DNA of 64,000 bases from Corynebacterium suranareeae (GTDB lineage: Bacteria > Actinomycetota > Actinomycetes > Mycobacteriales > Mycobacteriaceae): the NCBI RefSeq assembly GCF_002355155.1, contig NZ_AP017369.1:620001-684000 (forward strand), given 5' to 3'. Position numbers and translations under genes: made by a program. Below are positions 45,598 through 55,649 of the stretch, piece by piece. Every line of letters starts with the position of its first letter. The first letter of the stretch is position 1. The notes beneath the pieces were generated by a model. That model was not told the origin of the DNA, did not search any database, and saw nothing but the letters and a program-made list of their open reading frames with translations.

Positions 45598-45638
45598 AAC
45601 CCCGCGCTTTCCTTGGCTTTGGAAAGTGCGGGGTTTTG
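45598..45638 (+). terminator. Rho-independent terminator after nusG
   Basis: AACCCCGCGCTTTCC (45598-45612) pairs with GGAAAGTGCGGGGTT (45621-45635), followed by T residues. It is one of the strongest terminators in the window. Confidence 0.9.
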
Positions 45639-45844
45639 CGTGTACAGTAGACAATCGCGTGTTTTCTAAACGTATTAAACATGCTCACAATCATTCATCC
45701 CCGGTGGCCCGGTTACGCAGCGATCAACCTAAAAGATCAAACTAAATGATCAACACAAGTTGTAGCGGGACCGAGCATCCGGACGGCTATTGGTGGGGTT
45801 TCATCGTCCCAGTGGTAGTCGGTAACAAGGAAGCAGGTTAAACG

Positions 45845-46279
45845 ATGGCTCCTAAAAAGAAGAAGGTCACTGGCCTCATCAAGCTTCAGATCCAGGCGGG
45901 ACAGGCAAACCCTGCTCCTCCAGTTGGCCCAGCACTTGGTGCTCACGGTGTCAACATCATGGAATTCTGCAAGGCTTACAACGCTGCGACTGAAAACCAG
46001 CGCGGCAACGTTGTTCCTGTTGAGATCACCGTTTATGAAGACCGTTCATTCGACTTCAAGCTGAAGACTCCTCCAGCTGCAAAGCTTCTGCTGAAGGCTG
46101 CTGGCCTGCAGAAGGGCTCCGGCGTTCCTCACACCCAGAAGGTCGGTAAGGTTTCCATGGCTCAGGTTCGTGAGATCGCTGAGACCAAGAAGGAAGACCT
46201 CAACGCACGCGACATCGACGCTGCTGCGAAGATCATCGCTGGTACTGCTCGTTCCATGGGCATCACCGTCGAGGACTAA
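45845..46279 (+). CDS. rplK: 50S ribosomal protein L11
   Basis: 144 residues, full length. The N-terminal segment [20 protein letters not shown] is diagnostic. L11 binds the GTPase-associated region of 23S rRNA. The 206 bp between the nusG terminator and this gene should hold its own promoter. Confidence 0.98.
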   Translation: MAPKKKKVTGLIKLQIQAGQANPAPPVGPALGAHGVNIMEFCKAYNAATENQRGNVVPVEITVYEDRSFDFKLKTPPAAKLLLKAAGLQKGSGVPHTQKVGKVSMAQVREIAETKKEDLNARDIDAAAKIIAGTARSMGITVED

Positions 46280-46298
46280 AGGCTTTTAAGCCAAAGTC

Positions 46299-46326
46299 GG
46301 TGGCTAAACCTCAACGAATAGCCACC
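46299..46326 (+). promoter_or_regulatory. Hairpin between rplK and rplA
   Basis: GGTGGCTA (46299-46306) pairs with TAGCCACC (46319-46326). A second short hairpin, GGGCC/GGCCC, lies at 46356-46371. Such structures in the L11-L1 spacer could take part in translational feedback by L1, but this is inference. Confidence 0.4.
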
Positions 46327-46406
46327 AACTATTTTCACTAAATTTTTATGTGGCAGGGCCAGCTCCGGCCCGTTAAACCACAAAATTCCATGAAAGGGAA
46401 TTTCTA

Positions 46407-47117
46407 ATGAGCAAGAAGTCAAAGGCTTACCGCGAGGCCGCTGAGAAGATCGACGCTGGTCGCATCTACTCCCCACTCGAGGCTGCAAACCTGGTCAAGG
46501 AGACCTCCTCCAAGAACTACGACGCTTCCGTCGACGTTGCTATCCGCCTGGGTGTTGACCCACGTAAGGCTGATCAGCTTGTTCGCGGCACCGTCTCCCT
46601 GCCACACGGCACTGGTAAGACCGTTCGCGTTGCTGTGTTCGCACAGGGCGAGAAGGCTACCGAGGCTGAGGCTGCTGGCGCTGACTTCGTTGGCACCGAT
46701 GAGCTCGTTGAGAAGATCCAGGGCGGCTGGACCGACTTCGACGTTGCTATTGCAACCCCAGATCAGATGGCTAAGATCGGCCGTATCGCTCGTGTCTTGG
46801 GCCCACGTGGTTTGATGCCTAACCCTAAGACCGGCACCGTAACCAACGATGTTGCTAAGGCAATCGAAGAGGTTAAGGGCGGCAAGATTTCCTTCCGCGT
46901 TGACAAGGCTTCCAACCTGCACGCTGCAATCGGCAAGGCTTCTTTCGATGCTAAGGCATTGGCTGAGAACTACGGCGCACTGCTGGATGAGATCATCCGC
47001 ATCAAGCCTTCTTCCTCCAAGGGCATCTACATCAAGCGCGTTACCCTGTCTTCCACCACCGGTCCTGGTGTTGAGGTTGACACTCACGTAACCAAGAACT
47101 ACGCAGCAGAAGCTTAA
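46407..47117 (+). CDS. rplA: 50S ribosomal protein L1
   Basis: 236 residues. The L1 signature region [20 protein letters not shown] and the [18 protein letters not shown] segment are complete. AAAGGGAA precedes ATG 46407. L1 shapes the ribosomal exit stalk and can repress its own operon by binding mRNA. Confidence 0.98.
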   Translation: MSKKSKAYREAAEKIDAGRIYSPLEAANLVKETSSKNYDASVDVAIRLGVDPRKADQLVRGTVSLPHGTGKTVRVAVFAQGEKATEAEAAGADFVGTDELVEKIQGGWTDFDVAIATPDQMAKIGRIARVLGPRGLMPNPKTGTVTNDVAKAIEEVKGGKISFRVDKASNLHAAIGKASFDAKALAENYGALLDEIIRIKPSSSKGIYIKRVTLSSTTGPGVEVDTHVTKNYAAEA

Positions 47118-47137
47118 AGCTTCTTCCCGCGTTTAGG

Positions 47138-47165
47138 GCCCCATGCTTTGCATGGGGTCTTTTTC
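47138..47165. terminator. Terminator shared by rplA and gabR
   Basis: GCCCCATGC (47138-47146) pairs with GCATGGGGT (47150-47158), followed by a T run. It overlaps the last bases of the convergent gabR gene. Confidence 0.8.
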
Positions 47166-48678
47166 ATTGCTTGTCGACGCCAACCTCCTTCGTTGCAATA
47201 ACCAACAGCAACTCGGCTCTGGTCAGTGGGTCGTGGAGGTTTATTTCACAGATCTCTTCGATGCGGGTCATCCGGGTGCGCACGGTGTGCCGGTGAATTC
47301 CCAGTTCTTTAGCGGTTTCACCAATATGTCCACCGTGTTGGGTGAAAGCAACAAGGGTGGGGGCGAGCTCTGTGTGGTTGGTGTGATCGTGGTCTAGAAG
47401 TCGGTCGTAGGTGTCGCGGGATCGGCTTTTGAGGATGCGGCGGAGTTCTGGATTATTGAGCCACAGCAAGCTGGCGTCGCGGGGTTCGGCATGAGTGCCA
47501 AGGGGGAGGCTTTTGGCTGTGGTGGTGAGTTCGCGGATGAGTTTTTTATCAATTTTTTCCACTTGGGTGGGTAGACCAATACAAAGTCGAATTCCGGTGG
47601 TGGCAGCCCCAAAAAGTTGCACGATGTTTTCTACACTCCGGCTGCCGCGGAGGAAAAGGAGTTCGGTGGAATCATCAAGTTTGAGATGAGCTAGCGCGCG
47701 TTCTTGTTTATAAAGTGCTGCTGCGACTTGGGAAAGGGCTTTTTTCACCGGCTGTGGGGTGTTGCCGGTGATTATGATCGGGCGGATATTGCCTGATGCG
47801 TCGGTGATGTCAGCGAATACCCGGTGAATGGTGGCTGGGTCGTCGGTGCGTCCAAGAAGGAGAGAGATGGCTAGTGATTTCACTTCTATTTCTCGGTGGC
47901 GCATGGCTTCGGGGCGTTGGAGCAAGATATCGGCAAGACCTGCGCAGTGTCGGATGAGGGCGCGGTGTTGATCGGTGGGGCGGGTGGACATTTGCACAGA
48001 CAACACGTGGTGTCGATCGCCATATCTGGTCATGCGGTGGATTAGTCCATAGGTGTTGTTTTCTGTAAAAGCCTTGCTGGATCCTAGGATGCGATTGTGT
48101 GTTTGGGGGACTGCATCCAAGGAATCGGTGGTGGTGGAACTTGCCACACGGCCATCGCTGTCTACGATAGCCACGGCTCCGTTGAGAAATTCTGCGGTGT
48201 ATCGGCAGAGCGCGTCGATTCCTCCAGAAATGGCAATAGAGTTGAGGCGTTCTTGTTCTATAAGGAGTTCTTGTTGGAGGCGTCCTGCACGCCGGGTTTG
48301 TTCATCACGCACGGCTGAGGTGATGGAGATGAACGGGATTTCGCGGGGGACTTCAAAGAGGCCGAGGCCAAGGTGGTGGGAGGCGTCGATAAGCGTTTGA
48401 GGAACCTGTGGGAAGGTGAGGCCTGAGCCGAACCCGATGGCGATGACCCCTGCGGCGGCGAGTCTGTGCGCCCATGCACGCAGGTTTTCGGGTGTGTCGG
48501 CGAATGCGATACCAACGGATAAGACCACGCTGTTGGGGCTGATGAAGTCGGTGGGGTCTACGAGCTCGCTGATTTGGATGACGTCAAATGGTGCGGCGGT
48601 GGGGAGGATTTCGCGGAGTTTGAGCTGGCCTTGGCTGTACAGCCATCTCAAATCAAGGCTTGCTGTTTGTGTGTCCAT
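47164..48678 (-). CDS. gabR: PucR-type transcriptional regulator, GabR
   Basis: 504 residues. ATG 48678 is preferred over 48699 because the ribosome-binding site AGGAG lies inside the longer version. An N-terminal PucR-like sensor domain is followed by a GGDEF-like middle part and a C-terminal HTH_30 (HIGETAKELGIHRHTVRTRM). It is divergent from gabT, with a 143-bp promoter region. In C. glutamicum a PucR-type regulator at this place activates gabTDP in response to GABA; the symbol is taken from that recollection. Confidence 0.85.
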   Translation of the reverse strand: MDTQTASLDLRWLYSQGQLKLREILPTAAPFDVIQISELVDPTDFISPNSVVLSVGIAFADTPENLRAWAHRLAAAGVIAIGFGSGLTFPQVPQTLIDASHHLGLGLFEVPREIPFISITSAVRDEQTRRAGRLQQELLIEQERLNSIAISGGIDALCRYTAEFLNGAVAIVDSDGRVASSTTTDSLDAVPQTHNRILGSSKAFTENNTYGLIHRMTRYGDRHHVLSVQMSTRPTDQHRALIRHCAGLADILLQRPEAMRHREIEVKSLAISLLLGRTDDPATIHRVFADITDASGNIRPIIITGNTPQPVKKALSQVAAALYKQERALAHLKLDDSTELLFLRGSRSVENIVQLFGAATTGIRLCIGLPTQVEKIDKKLIRELTTTAKSLPLGTHAEPRDASLLWLNNPELRRILKSRSRDTYDRLLDHDHTNHTELAPTLVAFTQHGGHIGETAKELGIHRHTVRTRMTRIEEICEINLHDPLTRAELLLVIATKEVGVDKQ

Positions 48679-48821
48679 GGCCCTTTTAACTCCTGTCAAT
48701 TATCCCAACTGGCGAAATATTTCAGGTAAGTTCGCCATGATGGATATATTAACGCGGTGGGGCGGAAAGGAATACTCATCACCAAGGAAAATCTTTGTAT
48801 CCCACCTCACAGGAGAACACC

Positions 48822-50168
48822 GTGGAAGATCTCTCATACCGCATCCCGCAGTCGCGCACCTTTGCTGAGCACGTGCCAGGGCCGAAGTCGAAAGCACTGG
48901 ATGAGCGTCGACAAGCATCTGTAGCGCGTGCACTCGCCCCGGGCCTGCCTGGATACGTGGTGGACGCAGACGGCGGCGTGCTCGCAGATGCAGACGGAAA
49001 CCGCTTCATCGACCTGGCATCCGGAATCGCGGTGACCACCGTCGGAGCCTCCAATGCTGAGGTTGCGAGGGCAGTCGGTGAGGCCGCAGCTCGCTTCACC
49101 CACACCTGTTTCATGGTCTCACCATATGAGTCCTACGTGGCTATGGCTGAAAAGCTCAACGAGCTCACCCCAGGCGAACACGACAAAAAGAGCGCACTGT
49201 TTAACTCCGGCGCCGAAGCCGTAGAAAACGCCGTCAAAGTTGCCCGCGCCTACACAGGCAAGGGTGCGGTCGTGGTTTTTGACAACGCGTACCACGGACG
49301 GACCAACTTGACCATGGCCATGACCGCAAAGAACCGCCCCTACAAATCCGGTTTCGGACCGCTGGCCCCAGATGTGTACCGTGCGCCGATGTCCTATCCG
49401 CTGCGCGATGGACTAACTGGCCCAGAAGCCGCTGAACGTGCAATCGGGGTTATTGAATCCCAGGTCGGCGCCGAAAACCTCGCCTGCGTCGTTATCGAAC
49501 CAATCCAAGGCGAAGGCGGATTCATCGTCCCAGCCCCAGGTTTCCTCACCGCAATTTCCACCTGGTGCCGCGACAACGACGTGGTCTTTATCGCCGATGA
49601 AATCCAATCCGGCTTCCTGCGCACCGGCGACTGGTTTGCCAGCGAAGCAGAAGGCGTTGTGCCAGACCTCATCACCACCGCCAAAGGCATCGCCGGCGGA
49701 ATGCCGCTATCCGCAGTTACTGGCCGCGCAGAAATCATGGACGCCCCCGGCCCCGGTGCCCTCGGCGGCACATATGGCGGAAACCCCGTGGCCTGCGCAG
49801 CGGCACTCGCCGCCATCGACGTCATGGAACAGGCCTCATTAAAAACCCGAGCCCGCGACATTGAAGCCATCATCCGCGAAGAGTTTGAGGAGCTCAGCAG
49901 CTTCCCAGAGGTCGCAGAAATCCGCGGCCGGGGAGCCATGATGGCCATTGAGCTTATCGACGCCACCGGCCACCCCAACGCCCCGCTCACCGCCGCAGTG
50001 GCTGCGCGCGCAAAATCCGAAGGTGTGCTGATCCTGACCTGCGGAACCGACGGCAACGTTATCCGACTTCTCCCACCACTTGTGATCTCAGAAGACACCC
50101 TGCGTGATGGCCTTAAAGTGTTGGTCGCTGCACTAGAGCGTGAAACCGCGCACCAGAAGGTGGGCTAA
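48822..50168 (+). CDS. gabT: 4-Aminobutyrate aminotransferase
   Basis: 448 residues from GTG 48822, with AGGAG 6 bp upstream. It is a class III PLP aminotransferase: the PLP lysine is K288 in TTAKGIAGGMPLSAVTG, and the Asp region is VFIADEIQSGFLRTG. It moves the amino group of GABA to 2-oxoglutarate, giving succinate semialdehyde for GabD. gabD starts on the base after its stop. Confidence 0.94.
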   Translation: MEDLSYRIPQSRTFAEHVPGPKSKALDERRQASVARALAPGLPGYVVDADGGVLADADGNRFIDLASGIAVTTVGASNAEVARAVGEAAARFTHTCFMVSPYESYVAMAEKLNELTPGEHDKKSALFNSGAEAVENAVKVARAYTGKGAVVVFDNAYHGRTNLTMAMTAKNRPYKSGFGPLAPDVYRAPMSYPLRDGLTGPEAAERAIGVIESQVGAENLACVVIEPIQGEGGFIVPAPGFLTAISTWCRDNDVVFIADEIQSGFLRTGDWFASEAEGVVPDLITTAKGIAGGMPLSAVTGRAEIMDAPGPGALGGTYGGNPVACAAALAAIDVMEQASLKTRARDIEAIIREEFEELSSFPEVAEIRGRGAMMAIELIDATGHPNAPLTAAVAARAKSEGVLILTCGTDGNVIRLLPPLVISEDTLRDGLKVLVAALERETAHQKVG

Positions 50169-50169
50169 A

Positions 50170-51531
50170 GTGTCTTTAACCTTCCCAGTAATTAATCCCA
50201 GTGACGGCTCCACCATCACCGAGCTAGAAAACCACGATTCGACACAGTGGATGTCCGCGCTCACTGATGCGGTTGATGCAGGACCTTCATGGGCTGCAAA
50301 AACTCCCCGCGAACGATCTGTGGTGCTCACCGCGATCTTTGAAATACTTACTGAACACGCCCAGGAAATCGCGGAAATCATCCACCTTGAAGCTGGCAAA
50401 TCGGTTGCGGAAGCACTCGGTGAAGTAGCGTACGGCGCAGAGTATTTCCGCTGGTTTGCAGAAGAAGCAGTGCGGCTTCCCGGACGTTTTGGCCAATCAC
50501 CAAGCGGGGCTGGACATATCGCGGTTACCCGAGCTCCTGTTGGACCGGTACTTGCGATTACTCCCTGGAATTTCCCCATCGCAATGGCAACCCGCAAAAT
50601 TGCGCCAGCTCTTGCAGCCGGATGCCCAGTTATTGTGAAACCGGCATCGGAAACCCCACTAACCATGGTCAAAGTCGGCGAGCTCATCGCGGAAGTTTTT
50701 GAAAAGTTTGATATCCCGCCAGGGCTTATGTCCATCATCACCACCACGCGCGATGCCGAATTATCATCCGAACTCATGGCAGACCCACGCCTAGCCAAAG
50801 TCACCTTCACCGGTTCCACCAATGTTGGCCGCATCCTGGTCCGCCAGTCTTCCGAGCGACTGCTGCGCACCTCCATGGAACTTGGCGGAAACGCAGCATT
50901 TGTTATCGATGAAGCAGCCGACCTTGACGAAGCCGTTGCCGGCGCGATCGCTGCAAAACTACGCAACGCAGGCCAAGTATGCATCGCGGCTAACCGATTC
51001 CTCGTTCATGAATCAATAGCTGATGAGTTCACCTCGAAGCTTTCCACCGCCATGAACAACACCGCAATCGGCCCAGTAATTTCTGCTAAACAACGAGACC
51101 GCATCGCAACCCTTGTTGATGAAGCCATCACAGACGGTGCCCGCCTAATCACCGGTGGGGAAGTCCCCGCAGGCCCAGGATTCTTCTACCCAGCAACAGT
51201 GCTTGCTAACGTCCCAGCACACTCCCGGATCCTCCACGAAGAAATCTTTGGACCTGTAGCAACGATTACCACCTTCACTGACCTTGCTGACGGTGTTGCT
51301 CAAGCAAACTCCACCGAATTCGGCCTCGCAGCCTACGGATTCAGCAACAATGTGAAAGCAGCCCAGTACATGGCTGAAAACCTGGAAGCAGGAATGATCG
51401 GCATCAACCGCGGTGCCATCTCTGATCCAGCAGCACCATTCGGTGGCATCGGACAATCCGGCTTCGGCAGAGAAGGCGGAACCGAAGGAATCGAAGAGTA
51501 CCTCTCAGTGCGTTACCTCGCCTTACCGTGA
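50170..51531 (+). CDS. gabD: Succinate-semialdehyde dehydrogenase
   Basis: 453 residues from GTG 50170; the upstream extension to 50140 lies within gabT. The catalytic cysteine is C271 (NAGQVCIAANR), the glutamate lies in MELGGNAAF, and the cofactor site is ITPWNFPIAM. It oxidises succinate semialdehyde to succinate, linking GABA to the TCA cycle. A gap of 48 bp separates it from gabP. Confidence 0.93.
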   Translation: MSLTFPVINPSDGSTITELENHDSTQWMSALTDAVDAGPSWAAKTPRERSVVLTAIFEILTEHAQEIAEIIHLEAGKSVAEALGEVAYGAEYFRWFAEEAVRLPGRFGQSPSGAGHIAVTRAPVGPVLAITPWNFPIAMATRKIAPALAAGCPVIVKPASETPLTMVKVGELIAEVFEKFDIPPGLMSIITTTRDAELSSELMADPRLAKVTFTGSTNVGRILVRQSSERLLRTSMELGGNAAFVIDEAADLDEAVAGAIAAKLRNAGQVCIAANRFLVHESIADEFTSKLSTAMNNTAIGPVISAKQRDRIATLVDEAITDGARLITGGEVPAGPGFFYPATVLANVPAHSRILHEEIFGPVATITTFTDLADGVAQANSTEFGLAAYGFSNNVKAAQYMAENLEAGMIGINRGAISDPAAPFGGIGQSGFGREGGTEGIEEYLSVRYLALP

Positions 51532-51579
51532 CTTACCGTGACTTAAAAAATTCCCGGTAAAAACCTTCGAAGGAAAAAC

Positions 51580-52824
51580 ATGACTACTGAATCAATAGCA
51601 GCCCAGAACGTGGCAAGCACGGCTGGTTCTGAGCCTAAGACTGGGAAGAAGTACCTTAGCGTTGCCCAAGGCGTTGCCCTTATCTACGGAACCAACATCG
51701 GTGCCGGAGTACTCAGCCTCCCATACGCTGCACGCAACGGAGGATTCCTTGCCTTAGTGGTGGCCTTGCTTATCGCAGGAACCCTCACCACCATCTCCAT
51801 GCTCTACATCGCTGAAGTATCACTGCGCACCAAAAAGCCACTTCAGCTATCAGGTTTGGCAGAAAAATACCTAGGACAAACAGGACGATGGCTCGTCTTT
51901 GTTGCCATTGTGGTCAACAGCGTGGGAGCGTTGATTGCCTATGCATCAGGTTCTGGAACCTTGATTGCTAACCTCACTGGACTCCCACCCATCATCGGCA
52001 CTTTGGGATTTTTTATCCTAGGAACGCTGATCATGTGGAAAGGTCTACACACAGCAAGTTTTGTTGAAGCCTTAATCACCACAGGCATGGCCACCATCAT
52101 CTTGGTACTGTGCGCGTGGACTGCTTTCGGCCCTGGTATTTCAGCCGAAAACCTCATTGTGTTCCACCCATTTTTCATCGTCCCAATCATGAACTTGGCT
52201 GTGTTTACCTTCTTGGCACAGTATGTCGTCCCTGAAATCGCCCGAGGCGTCAACCCAGCCACTCCAAAAGCAGTACCGCGCGCGATCATCATTGGCATGG
52301 TGGCAACCGGAGTGACATTAGCAGCTGTACCATTCGCGGCACTAGGACTCTTGGGTACCAGCGTGAGTGAAGTTGTCACCATTTCCTGGGGCGAAGCACT
52401 AGGACCCGTGGCGTACTACATGGCCAATGCATTCGCGCTGCTGGCAATGTTCACCTCATTTATTGCCATCGGTTTTACTGCAATGCGTAATGTTCTAGAT
52501 ATCGGTCACTGGCCTGAATACGGGTGGCAGCGATCCGTCGCTGTTGGTTTAACAGTGCTTCCACCACTAGCAATTTCCCTGGCCGGACTCGGTGGATTCG
52601 TAGCAGCACTAAGTTACGCAGGTGGATTCGCCGGAGCGATCATGTCCATCATCCCAGTGATGTTGTTGCGAAACTCTCGGAAAAATGGCGACCAAGAACC
52701 AGTGTGGAAAGCAACCTGGCAGGCACATCCCATTTTCCAGATCGCACTAATCGTGGTGTACTCCCTGGCCTTTGTGTATTCGGTGCTTGCGATCGTTGGT
52801 TTGGTGCCCGCGGGCTGGGCATAA
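51580..52824 (+). CDS. gabP: GABA permease, amino acid/auxin (AAAP/HAAAP) family
   Basis: 414 residues with 11 membrane helices. The N-terminal GVALIYGTNIGAGVLSLPYA is typical of the aromatic amino-acid permease-like group (TyrP/Mtr). Operon position after gabT and gabD indicates GABA import. AGGAAAAAC precedes ATG 51580. The family differs from the APC-type GabP of E. coli, so specificity is inferred from context. Confidence 0.88.
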   Translation: MTTESIAAQNVASTAGSEPKTGKKYLSVAQGVALIYGTNIGAGVLSLPYAARNGGFLALVVALLIAGTLTTISMLYIAEVSLRTKKPLQLSGLAEKYLGQTGRWLVFVAIVVNSVGALIAYASGSGTLIANLTGLPPIIGTLGFFILGTLIMWKGLHTASFVEALITTGMATIILVLCAWTAFGPGISAENLIVFHPFFIVPIMNLAVFTFLAQYVVPEIARGVNPATPKAVPRAIIIGMVATGVTLAAVPFAALGLLGTSVSEVVTISWGEALGPVAYYMANAFALLAMFTSFIAIGFTAMRNVLDIGHWPEYGWQRSVAVGLTVLPPLAISLAGLGGFVAALSYAGGFAGAIMSIIPVMLLRNSRKNGDQEPVWKATWQAHPIFQIALIVVYSLAFVYSVLAIVGLVPAGWA

Positions 52825-52869
52825 CCAGAGGTCCTCGAAGGCGCCAATTGTGCTCAAAGCATTTAGAGC

Positions 52870-53120
52870 GTGTTTAAAGCCCCGAGTTTTTCACATGAAC
52901 TTATGCATGCGCTTGAGCTTGAAAATCTGTTAGAAGCGCTTCTGGGGAGGTGTTACCTTTGGGGTTGGGGGCCAAAATTTGAGCTCGACCAAACTGGGAG
53001 ACCCAGAATCTGCAAAAATCCGGATGTTGGGTCTCTGTGTTTGGTATTCAGCGTGATACACCAAACCAGGAGACCCAAAAACTTCGGCAAAGTGATTTCT
53101 GGGTCTCCTGGTTTGGTTCG
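52870..53120 (+). repeat. ~250-bp interspersed repeat with two hairpins, copy 2
   Basis: It begins GTTTAAAGCCCCGAGTTTTT and runs through GCTTCTGGGGAGGTGTTACC. It ends in two hairpins built from ACCAAACTGGGAGACCCA/GGGTCTCTGTGTTTGGT and CACCAAACCAGGAGACCCA/GGGTCTCCTGGTTTGG. It is the inverted relative of copy 1 near 11.1 kb. Confidence 0.8.
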
Positions 53121-53538
53121 TGTTCTCTGCTCGAGGCGGTACTCGAATACTCAAATCATCACCCGGCGTTTAGTGATTTGATTGGCGCAATCTCTGTACA
53201 TCATCGTATTTGACCAAATCCATAGGTTGTCCGGAAGTCTCTTGGTCTCCAGATCAATTTTGCTGGTTTGAAAATTTGCTCTGCTGACCAAAAACCTTTT
53301 CCCAACCCATTCCTTGGTCTCCAGATGAAATGAGGCACAAAAACTGCCATGACGGACCTTAAAAAGTGACCCCACAAAATCGCCTCTAAAGCCCTGACAG
53401 ACCTCAAGTGATATAAATACTCATTCTTAAAATTCAGTCGCTTAAAACGCCTGTGGGAGCCGAAAGCCCCGGAGGGCCCAATAAATACAGGTGCCCCGAG
53501 TTGAAACGCATTGTAGAAAACCCTGTAGCGTAAATGGT
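53121..53538. other. Non-coding stretch with degenerate repeat remnants
   Basis: Between the repeat and the next gene. Two copies of CTTGGTCTCCAGATGAA/CTTGGTCTCCAGATCAA (near 53240 and 53313) and GACCAAA segments look like decayed relatives of the hairpin arms. No gene is supported. Confidence 0.55.
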
Positions 53539-54972
53539 GTGAACTTCGGGGAAGCAAACACACAGGCCACAAACACACAAAAGGATCGACACGCAGTAGT
53601 TGTAGGCTCGGGGCCGAATGGATTGACTGCAGCTGCAGTGTTGGCAAAAGCTGGATGGCGGGTGGATGTTTATGAAGCCGGAGCACATCCAGGAGGGGCA
53701 GCGCGTTCAACAGATGTGCTGGGGGAGGGGACGATTACTGATTTGGGTGCTGCTGGGCATCCATTCGGAGTCGCAAGCCCCGCGTTTCATTATTTGGGCC
53801 TTGAAGATTATGGCTTGGAGTGGGCGTATTCTCGCTTTGCGATGGCACACCCCCTAGACGGAGGTCGGGCAGGGCTGCTGGAAAATTCTGTTGCGGCAAC
53901 AAGTGAGAGACTAAAAGCGGATGCTCGGCATTGGAAAATGCTGCACCAAACGTTCACCAACCATATTGATCAGCATCTGGCCAATGTTTTAGGTCCTGTG
54001 TTGAAGTGGCCAAAACATCCTTTCCGCTTGGCGCAGTTTGGCCTACCAGCACTTTTTCCAGCGAAAACCCTGGTGAATGCTGCATTTGAAACTGAGGAAG
54101 CACGATCGTTGTTTGTGGGATCAGCAGCGCATTCGGTGGCACCTCCTGATAAACCAATGACGGCTGCGTTTGGAATACTGTTTGGTGCATTGGGGATGTC
54201 GAGGGGATGGCCAGTAGCAGTTGGCGGAAGCGGTAGCATTGCGAATGCTTTGGTGAAAGTTATTGAAAGCCACGGCGGGCAGATCCATTGCAATGCGCCA
54301 GTTGATTCTCTGCAAGATTTTCAAGCAGCCGATGCCGTAATTTTGAACCAGACTCCATCGCAGGTGTTAAAGCTCAAAGGTGCTGACCTGTATGCGCGCA
54401 CTGCCAGGCGGATGAAAACGTGGAAGCACGGCCCAAGTTCCTTCAAAGTGGATTACCTGCTTGATGGCCCCATCCCATGGACGAATCCTGAGGTTGGTCA
54501 AGCCACCACCGTGCATGTATGCGGAAATTCAGATGAAGTAGCTTTCGCGGAATCTGAAGTCGCAGCGGGTCGTATGCCCCAACGGCCGTTTGTTATTTTG
54601 TGCCAGCAACAAGTGGCGGATCCTACGCGCGCTCGGGAGGGGCACCACGTTGTGTGGGCGTACGCGCATGTGCCGGAGGGGTTCGTCGATAAGCGTGCTT
54701 CTTTATTAATCACTGACCAGATTGAACGCTTCGCGCCGGGATTTCGGGACCGGATTGTGCATTCGGTGGAGACTAATGCGCAGGACTTGGAAGCGTGGAA
54801 TCGCAATCTGGTGGGCGGAGATATCACGGCCGGGTCGGCATTGATTCGCCGAATGCCGGCAAAAATCGGCGAGAAAACTTACATGGCCTCAGCGTCCAAT
54901 GCTCCCGGCGGGGGAGTCCACGGCATGCCCGGCTGGTGGGCGGCGCGAGCTGTTTTGGCAGATCACAGCTAG
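53539..54972 (+). CDS. FAD-dependent phytoene-desaturase-like oxidoreductase (CrtI family)
   Basis: About 477 residues. The FAD motif is VVVGSGPNGLTAAAVLAKAG, and the C-terminal flavin segment is ASNAPGGGVHGMPGWWAAR. Start choice is uncertain: GTG 53539 is used here because upstream codons (to GTG 53491) look like flanking repeat DNA; neither has a good ribosome-binding site. The subfamily resembles NAD(P)/FAD oxidoreductases annotated as phytoene dehydrogenase-related, usually of unknown substrate. No carotenoid genes are nearby. Confidence 0.82.
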   Translation: MNFGEANTQATNTQKDRHAVVVGSGPNGLTAAAVLAKAGWRVDVYEAGAHPGGAARSTDVLGEGTITDLGAAGHPFGVASPAFHYLGLEDYGLEWAYSRFAMAHPLDGGRAGLLENSVAATSERLKADARHWKMLHQTFTNHIDQHLANVLGPVLKWPKHPFRLAQFGLPALFPAKTLVNAAFETEEARSLFVGSAAHSVAPPDKPMTAAFGILFGALGMSRGWPVAVGGSGSIANALVKVIESHGGQIHCNAPVDSLQDFQAADAVILNQTPSQVLKLKGADLYARTARRMKTWKHGPSSFKVDYLLDGPIPWTNPEVGQATTVHVCGNSDEVAFAESEVAAGRMPQRPFVILCQQQVADPTRAREGHHVVWAYAHVPEGFVDKRASLLITDQIERFAPGFRDRIVHSVETNAQDLEAWNRNLVGGDITAGSALIRRMPAKIGEKTYMASASNAPGGGVHGMPGWWAARAVLADHS

Positions 54973-54982
54973 AATTGCCGCC

Positions 54983-55588
54983 ATGGAGCCCACCGTTCAA
55001 GCAAGCGCGCGCCACACTATCCACGCCACCGCCGACACCTGGCGCATCCGCCTTAGCGCCTCGGCCCACGCGCATCCCAACGACGCGTATGCGCGCCGGG
55101 CTGAGGCAATTGCCACTATAAGCAGTGTGCTTATCGACGTCCCCCTCTTCGGCGAACGCCTTAATGAATCCACAGCATACGACGGCCAGATTAATGCCGA
55201 ATGGAATGGAGAGGTCACCGGTACTGATGTGGAGATCGCGCGTGAGATTATCTCTAGGCTCGCAGCAGTACCGGATGTCCAAGTTGATGGACCGACATGG
55301 TCTTTGAGTGACTCTGCGGCCTTAGAGGCTTCTGCGAGAGCACTCGAAGGCGCAGCTGAAACCGCAAAGAACACCGCAGTCACCATCGCGGAATCATTGG
55401 GCGGAAATTTAGGGAAACTACTCAACGCAACCACTGAAACTCACAGCGCAACACCCGCGCCGGTGCGTGTTGAAATGATGGCAGCCAGATCCGCCCAACC
55501 ACCGCGCACACTCGAGCTTAAACTTGCACCCTCGGATGTAGAAGTCACCGAAAAAATCACCGTGACCTTTGAATTCGTTGCAGAATAA
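54983..55588 (+). CDS. SIMPL-domain (DUF541) protein
   Basis: 201 residues. The C-terminal half shows the SIMPL pattern: ARALEGAAETAKNTAVTIAE, then SLGGNLGKLLNATTE, and a last beta strand ITVTFEFVAE. No signal peptide is visible, so it is likely cytoplasmic, unlike many periplasmic members. It lies 10 bp after the FAD enzyme gene and is therefore in its operon. Function unknown. Confidence 0.72.
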   Translation: MEPTVQASARHTIHATADTWRIRLSASAHAHPNDAYARRAEAIATISSVLIDVPLFGERLNESTAYDGQINAEWNGEVTGTDVEIAREIISRLAAVPDVQVDGPTWSLSDSAALEASARALEGAAETAKNTAVTIAESLGGNLGKLLNATTETHSATPAPVRVEMMAARSAQPPRTLELKLAPSDVEVTEKITVTFEFVAE

Positions 55589-55649
55589 AGTGCGATTTGG
55601 TATTTGGCGCGAACCTGCTCTAAAGTAACAGATCGAAGTTTGAACGATC

